From contig NZ_JAHUWJ010000014.1 of NCBI RefSeq assembly GCF_019219075.1, positions 1 through 64,000 on the forward strand: a stretch of DNA of 64,000 bases. The letters run 5' to 3'. The notes under the pieces are model-generated. The model had not been told where the DNA came from. It saw nothing but the letters and a program-made list of their open reading frames with translations, and did not search any database. The translations under genes and the position numbers were made by a program. Below, in pieces: positions 60,948 to 64,000 of this stretch (position 1 is its first letter; each line of letters begins with the position of its first letter). Source of the DNA: Chitinophaga sp. sic0106. GTDB lineage: Bacteria; Bacteroidota; Bacteroidia; Chitinophagales; Chitinophagaceae.

Positions 60948-62033
60948 TTAAGCCTTTAAGCGTTCAAAGTGTGCACTGGTATCTGCTATTAAAGCATTCA
61001 TCAGATCAGCGGCTTTGGTGTGTTTTAATACCGGAGCTATCTGGCCACCCCAAAATAAAATCATATCCCATTGCTGCTGTTCAATAGCTGCTTTACGGAG
61101 GCTCGAGATAAACTGGGCCTGCAGTGGGAAAGGCAGAAATTCCTTTTCGCGGTGTACAAGGTCTGTAGCAATACGGCTGGTGATTCCTCTGCCCAATCTC
61201 CCGGTAAAAGCGCGTGATAATCTGGTATACTTCGCAGCACCTGAGAACAGCATTTGCTTATGAACAGTCAAAGCATTTGATTCGTCCGTAGCCAGAAACG
61301 CGGTCCCTATCTGTGCAGCATCCGCGCCAAGTGTCAGTGCTGCGGCCACACCTTTCCCATTAGCAATACCGCCTGCAGCTATAACGGGCGTCTTTACTTT
61401 TTCCCTGATCAGTTGTAATAATACAAATGTTCCGATGGTCGATGATTCGGCTGAGGCAAGGAAAGAAGGGCGGTGGCCACCCGCTTCGAAACCTGACGCG
61501 ATGATAAGGTCAACCTCCGCAGCCTCCAGTGCAATAGCCTCATCAAGCGTAGTAGCAGCCCCGATAGTAGTAATGCCCAGCTTACGGCATTGTTCCAATA
61601 TATGAGGAGATGGGATACCAAACATAAAGCTAAACACGGGTGGTCGTTCGTGCAGGATCACTTCTACCTGGTTTTCAAAACGGGTATTGAATGGTGCAGG
61701 CTTTTCCGGCATAATAATGCCTAACTCATCAAAATAAGGTTTGAACAATTCCTGCGTCTGCGTAAACTGATCATCCGAAACATTACCACCCGCTGCATCA
61801 GTATCTGAGACCCACAGGTTAATGTTGTAAGGCTTATCAGTTGCCACCCTAAGCTGACGGATAATGTCACTCAATTCCTCTGGATTTAGCGTGTATGCGC
61901 CATATCCGCCAAGTCCGCCCGCATTTGATACAACCGATACCAGCTCTACTGACGACAGGCCACCACCAAATGGCCCCTGGAGAATCGGGTATTGGATCCC
62001 CAGGATCTGAGCTGCTGTTGTTTGATACCACAT
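60948..62033 (-). CDS. Nitronate monooxygenase (NMO/2-nitropropane dioxygenase family)
   Basis: FMN-dependent TIM-barrel enzyme of 361 residues that oxidises propionate-3-nitronate or related alkyl nitronates. Family blocks: GIQYPILQGPFGGGLS at the N-terminus, SNAGGLGGYGAY, ASGFEAGGHRPS with the catalytic His region, PVIAAGGIANGKGVAAAL and GADAAQIGTAFLAT for the FMN phosphate. Some relatives are enoyl-reductases (FabK) or quinone reductases instead. It lies 4 bp before the MBL-fold gene and 11 bp after the lumazine-binding-like gene. Confidence 0.93.
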   Translation of the reverse strand: MWYQTTAAQILGIQYPILQGPFGGGLSSVELVSVVSNAGGLGGYGAYTLNPEELSDIIRQLRVATDKPYNINLWVSDTDAAGGNVSDDQFTQTQELFKPYFDELGIIMPEKPAPFNTRFENQVEVILHERPPVFSFMFGIPSPHILEQCRKLGITTIGAATTLDEAIALEAAEVDLIIASGFEAGGHRPSFLASAESSTIGTFVLLQLIREKVKTPVIAAGGIANGKGVAAALTLGADAAQIGTAFLATDESNALTVHKQMLFSGAAKYTRLSRAFTGRLGRGITSRIATDLVHREKEFLPFPLQAQFISSLRKAAIEQQQWDMILFWGGQIAPVLKHTKAADLMNALIADTSAHFERLKA

Positions 62034-62044
62034 AATGCTGTTGT

Positions 62045-62422
62045 TTATTGTGCGATGTCTGTCATCATTTTATTGACAATAACCCATTTACCATTGATTT
62101 TATGGAAAGACAGGAATTCATCATAATTAAAGTCGTACATCTTGACATGAAGTTTAGCGACGGCTATTGAATTTACTACATCGATCGTATGAATAATACC
62201 CCTGAAAAGTTTCCCAGAGTCTTTAACGCTCACCCTATTCTTCACGGCATCCAGGTACTGGATGAGCGTTTTGGCATATGGTTCGCCTTTGATATCACCA
62301 AATAGCAAAGTACCCGGATGATATACTTCGCGAAGCAGGTCGATATCACCTTCGTAGATGCCTTTCAGATACAGATCCTCCAATGCCTGGGTAATCGCTA
62401 ATTTATCCTGATTAGTTTCCAT
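62045..62422 (-). CDS. Putative lumazine-binding/SnoaL-like protein (NTF2 fold)
   Basis: 125 residues from ATG 62422 (METNQDKLAITQALEDLYLKG). I prefer this start over 62464 because an AAATAAAATGG leader precedes it, identical to that of the yceI-like gene; the longer start adds 14 Ser-rich residues. The cone-shaped NTF2 fold is suggested by ITQALEDLYLKGIYEGDIDLLREVYHPG, VKMYDFNYDEFLSFHKINGKWVIVNKM. Matches the lumazine-binding-like group (Lumazine_bd_2). It may bind or transform a small aromatic compound; no catalytic residues identified. Confidence 0.78.
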   Translation of the reverse strand: METNQDKLAITQALEDLYLKGIYEGDIDLLREVYHPGTLLFGDIKGEPYAKTLIQYLDAVKNRVSVKDSGKLFRGIIHTIDVVNSIAVAKLHVKMYDFNYDEFLSFHKINGKWVIVNKMMTDIAQ

Positions 62423-62469
62423 TTTATTTTGATTTGTGCTTTTGGAACTGGAAAATGCAGCCATTTTGC

Positions 62470-63204
62470 TTAGTTTAAGTGATGCCCTGCGGACATACCA
62501 CCGTCCACATTGATAATAGCACCACTAATAAAGTTACTCTTAGCAACGGTATAAACCATTTGTGCAATATCTTCTACTTCACCTATCCGGTTTAACAAAT
62601 GCAAACCAGCGCCTTTATCGGCATCGGCTCCGTGCATTGGTGTTCGAATGGTGCCCGGCGCGATGGTATTGACCCTGATATTTTGTTTTCCAAATTCAGC
62701 TGCCAGTTGTATCGTAAGCGCATGTATTGCTCCTTTGGATGCCATTTGTGCTGTGATGGGCACTCCGCCAAGCGCGTGGTTCACCAGGGGTGTCCCGATA
62801 TTGATTACCACACCGTCACGTTGTTTAAGCATCTGCGGAATAACAGTTCGTGTCGTAAAATAGGTACCTTTAAGGTTGGTGTTCAAAAAGCGGTCAAGAT
62901 AGGCTTCATCCACCTGCAGGAACGGTTTAGTTTCAAATATACCGGCGTTATTAATCAGTACATCAACCGAACCAAATCTTTCTAGTGCTACTGCCACCAA
63001 TTTTTCACCGGTACTTTTATCGCTTACATTGCCTGCAACCCATGCCAGATTTGCACCCGCACCCAATTCCTTGTAAACCTGCTCTAATTTATGAGCCGTG
63101 GACGAATTGATGACTACATTATCTCCATTGGCCAAAAAGTGGCGGGCTACTTCTTTGCCGATTCCCGAGGAGGCACCGGTAACGATTATTGTTTGCTTTT
63201 TCAT
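62470..63204 (-). CDS. SDR-family protein lacking the catalytic Tyr
   Basis: 244 residues from ATG 63204 (MKKQTIIVTGASSGIG); an ORF start at 63279 would overlap the tautomerase gene. The cofactor loop TGASSGIG (9-16) and NNAG (86-89) are intact, but the active site is not: the expected Ser is replaced (INIGTPL, 135-140), and the Tyr-x-x-x-Lys reads Gln153-Met-Ala-Ser-Lys157. Loss of Ser and Tyr should abolish normal dehydrogenase chemistry, so it may bind NAD(P) as a scaffold or use another mechanism. It starts 4 bp after the tautomerase stop. Confidence 0.85.
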   Translation of the reverse strand: MKKQTIIVTGASSGIGKEVARHFLANGDNVVINSSTAHKLEQVYKELGAGANLAWVAGNVSDKSTGEKLVAVALERFGSVDVLINNAGIFETKPFLQVDEAYLDRFLNTNLKGTYFTTRTVIPQMLKQRDGVVINIGTPLVNHALGGVPITAQMASKGAIHALTIQLAAEFGKQNIRVNTIAPGTIRTPMHGADADKGAGLHLLNRIGEVEDIAQMVYTVAKSNFISGAIINVDGGMSAGHHLN

Positions 63205-63208
63205 GATG

Positions 63209-63427
63209 TTACTTTTTATCTGCCGTAATCCCTTTTTCCCGCCAAACTGATACTTGTTCCCCCGCATATCCCCAATCATCCAATTCTACCTCTTGTATTA
63301 CCACATGGGTTAATTGCGGGTCTTTGTTAAGTACATCTGTTATCAGATCAGTTATGCCTTTGATGAGCGTTTGCTTTTGTTCCCTTGAAACACCTTCGCG
63401 GGTGACTTCTACTTTTACGTATGGCAT
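63209..63427 (-). CDS. 4-oxalocrotonate tautomerase-family protein
   Basis: Small 72-residue tautomerase monomer (MPYVKVEVTREGVSREQKQTLIKG). Pro2 becomes the N-terminal catalytic base after Met removal. ITDLITDVLNKDPQLTHVVIQEVELDDWGYAGEQVS is the second half of the beta-alpha-beta fold, with candidate residues for substrate binding. Members act in catechol meta-cleavage or in detoxifying haloacrylates; some are cis-trans isomerases. It belongs to the same transcript as its neighbours. Confidence 0.92.
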   Translation of the reverse strand: MPYVKVEVTREGVSREQKQTLIKGITDLITDVLNKDPQLTHVVIQEVELDDWGYAGEQVSVWREKGITADKK

Positions 63428-63454
63428 GATTTAATTTTTAGGCTAAAGTGCTTA

Positions 63455-63973
63455 TCAGGCAGATTTAGCGGTAATGTGGATATTCAGTTCAAAATCATTA
63501 TAGATCAGCGTATCGCCTAAGTCTTTAAAGAAATTGCCAGAGCGGAATTTCATTTCGTATTTGGTACGGTCAATGATGATTTTACCGGTTGCGTTTAATA
63601 CATTGCCGTTTACGTTAATCATGGCATCAAAGCTAACAGGGTGTGTAATCCCTTTAATAGTAAGGTCACCATCAACACGATTGCCTGAAACCGAAGTTAT
63701 TTCGAGAGATGCTTCGGGGTATTTTTCAGATGAAAAGAAATCATCGGATGCCAGGTGACCCCAGAATTGTGCGTTCAGCGCAGTATCCTTTACGTCCAAT
63801 ATTTTGATGGATGTTGTATCGACAACAAATTTGCCGCCGGCAAGTTTTCCATCAGTTAATGTTATTTCACCTTGTTTAATACCGATGGTGCCGTTATGTG
63901 CACCGGTCACTTTTTTTCCTACCCAATCAATATTGCTTTGCGTAGTTACAATTGCAAATTTTTGATTTCCCAT
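63455..63973 (-). CDS. YceI-family protein
   Basis: 172-residue lipocalin-like barrel that in relatives binds polyisoprenoids such as ubiquinone analogues and is induced by base or other stress. Blocks: SNIDWVGKKVTGAHNGTIGI at the start, KYPEASLEITSV, GDLTIKGITHPVSFDAMI and DRTKYEMKFRSG. It has no signal peptide, unlike E. coli YceI, so it is probably cytoplasmic. It is the first gene of the array seen in this window; the promoter and any regulator lie beyond the right edge. Confidence 0.9.
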   Translation of the reverse strand: MGNQKFAIVTTQSNIDWVGKKVTGAHNGTIGIKQGEITLTDGKLAGGKFVVDTTSIKILDVKDTALNAQFWGHLASDDFFSSEKYPEASLEITSVSGNRVDGDLTIKGITHPVSFDAMINVNGNVLNATGKIIIDRTKYEMKFRSGNFFKDLGDTLIYNDFELNIHITAKSA

Positions 63974-64000
63974 TTTATTTAGTGTTTTAAATTACAGAAC

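Overview
The window is a gene-dense stretch of a Bacteroidota chromosome, most likely from the family Chitinophagaceae (Chitinophaga-like). The evidence is a SusC/SusD pair, a PorT gene directly behind ubiE, a type IX secretion (T9SS) sorting domain, atpD-atpC split from the other ATP synthase genes, promoters of the Bacteroidota type (TTTG, about 19 nt, TAnnTTTG), and AT-rich leaders without Shine-Dalgarno sequences. The genus is inferred from gene content and style, not from a database match.

Layout. At 1-120 lies the 5' end of a group IIC self-splicing intron on the minus strand, inserted directly after the terminator of metG. From 0.2 to 5.5 kb are metG, an LD-carboxypeptidase, a ThiF/MoeB-like E1 enzyme and an orphan sensor kinase. 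From 5.5 to 7.6 kb is the most unusual noncoding stretch: a probable 6S-like small RNA, a double hairpin, a 19-copy 15-bp minisatellite, a REP-like element, the yqgE gene, and a region with five successive hairpins and two tiny overlapping ORFs. From 7.6 to 18.6 kb are atpD-atpC, a Tat-exported phosphatase, a sulfatase/DUF4349/pnuC operon, a Trp-rich lipoprotein with long Asn and Gln tracts, and two acetyltransferase-like genes. From 18.9 to 36.9 kb are housekeeping genes: an M48 peptidase, dnaX, the pyruvate dehydrogenase E2 gene, a GbsR/MarR regulator, a TIGR01777 epimerase, a CoA-binding protein, a YkuK-like protein, engB, ubiE-porT, pyrC, a short MutS-like ATPase, a ComM-like ATPase and an EF-G-like GTPase. 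From 37 to 53 kb are an ABC exporter, DUF983, a lipoprotein, susD-susC, a probable metal TonB receptor with a His-rich small protein, a DUF1800/DUF1501 pair, a thiolase and tRNA-Lys. From 53 kb to the right edge are a TPR histidine kinase and then twelve same-strand genes (55.8-64 kb) of small detoxifying or stress enzymes: YceI, tautomerase, two SDRs, lumazine-binding-like, nitronate monooxygenase, metallo-hydrolase, DJ-1/PfpI, cupin, enoyl-CoA hydratase, SRPBCC and isochorismatase-like.

How parts fit together. PorT belongs to the T9SS, and the DUF1501 protein carries what looks like a T9SS C-terminal sorting domain, so export machinery and a client occur in the same window. The His-rich protein upstream of the TonB receptor, together with that receptor's acidic/His plug motif, suggests transition-metal uptake. 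The twelve-gene array looks like one operon for handling reactive carbonyl, quinone or nitro compounds, but its substrate cannot be read from the sequence.

Main points for a second look: the group IIC intron at the metG terminator; the 6S-like RNA; three related REP-like elements with compensatory stem changes; three double-hairpin intergenic elements; the minisatellite; the His-rich/TonB pair; and the twelve-gene operon, which contains an SDR lacking its catalytic Tyr. No CRISPR array, prophage, transposase gene or classical defence system was seen.
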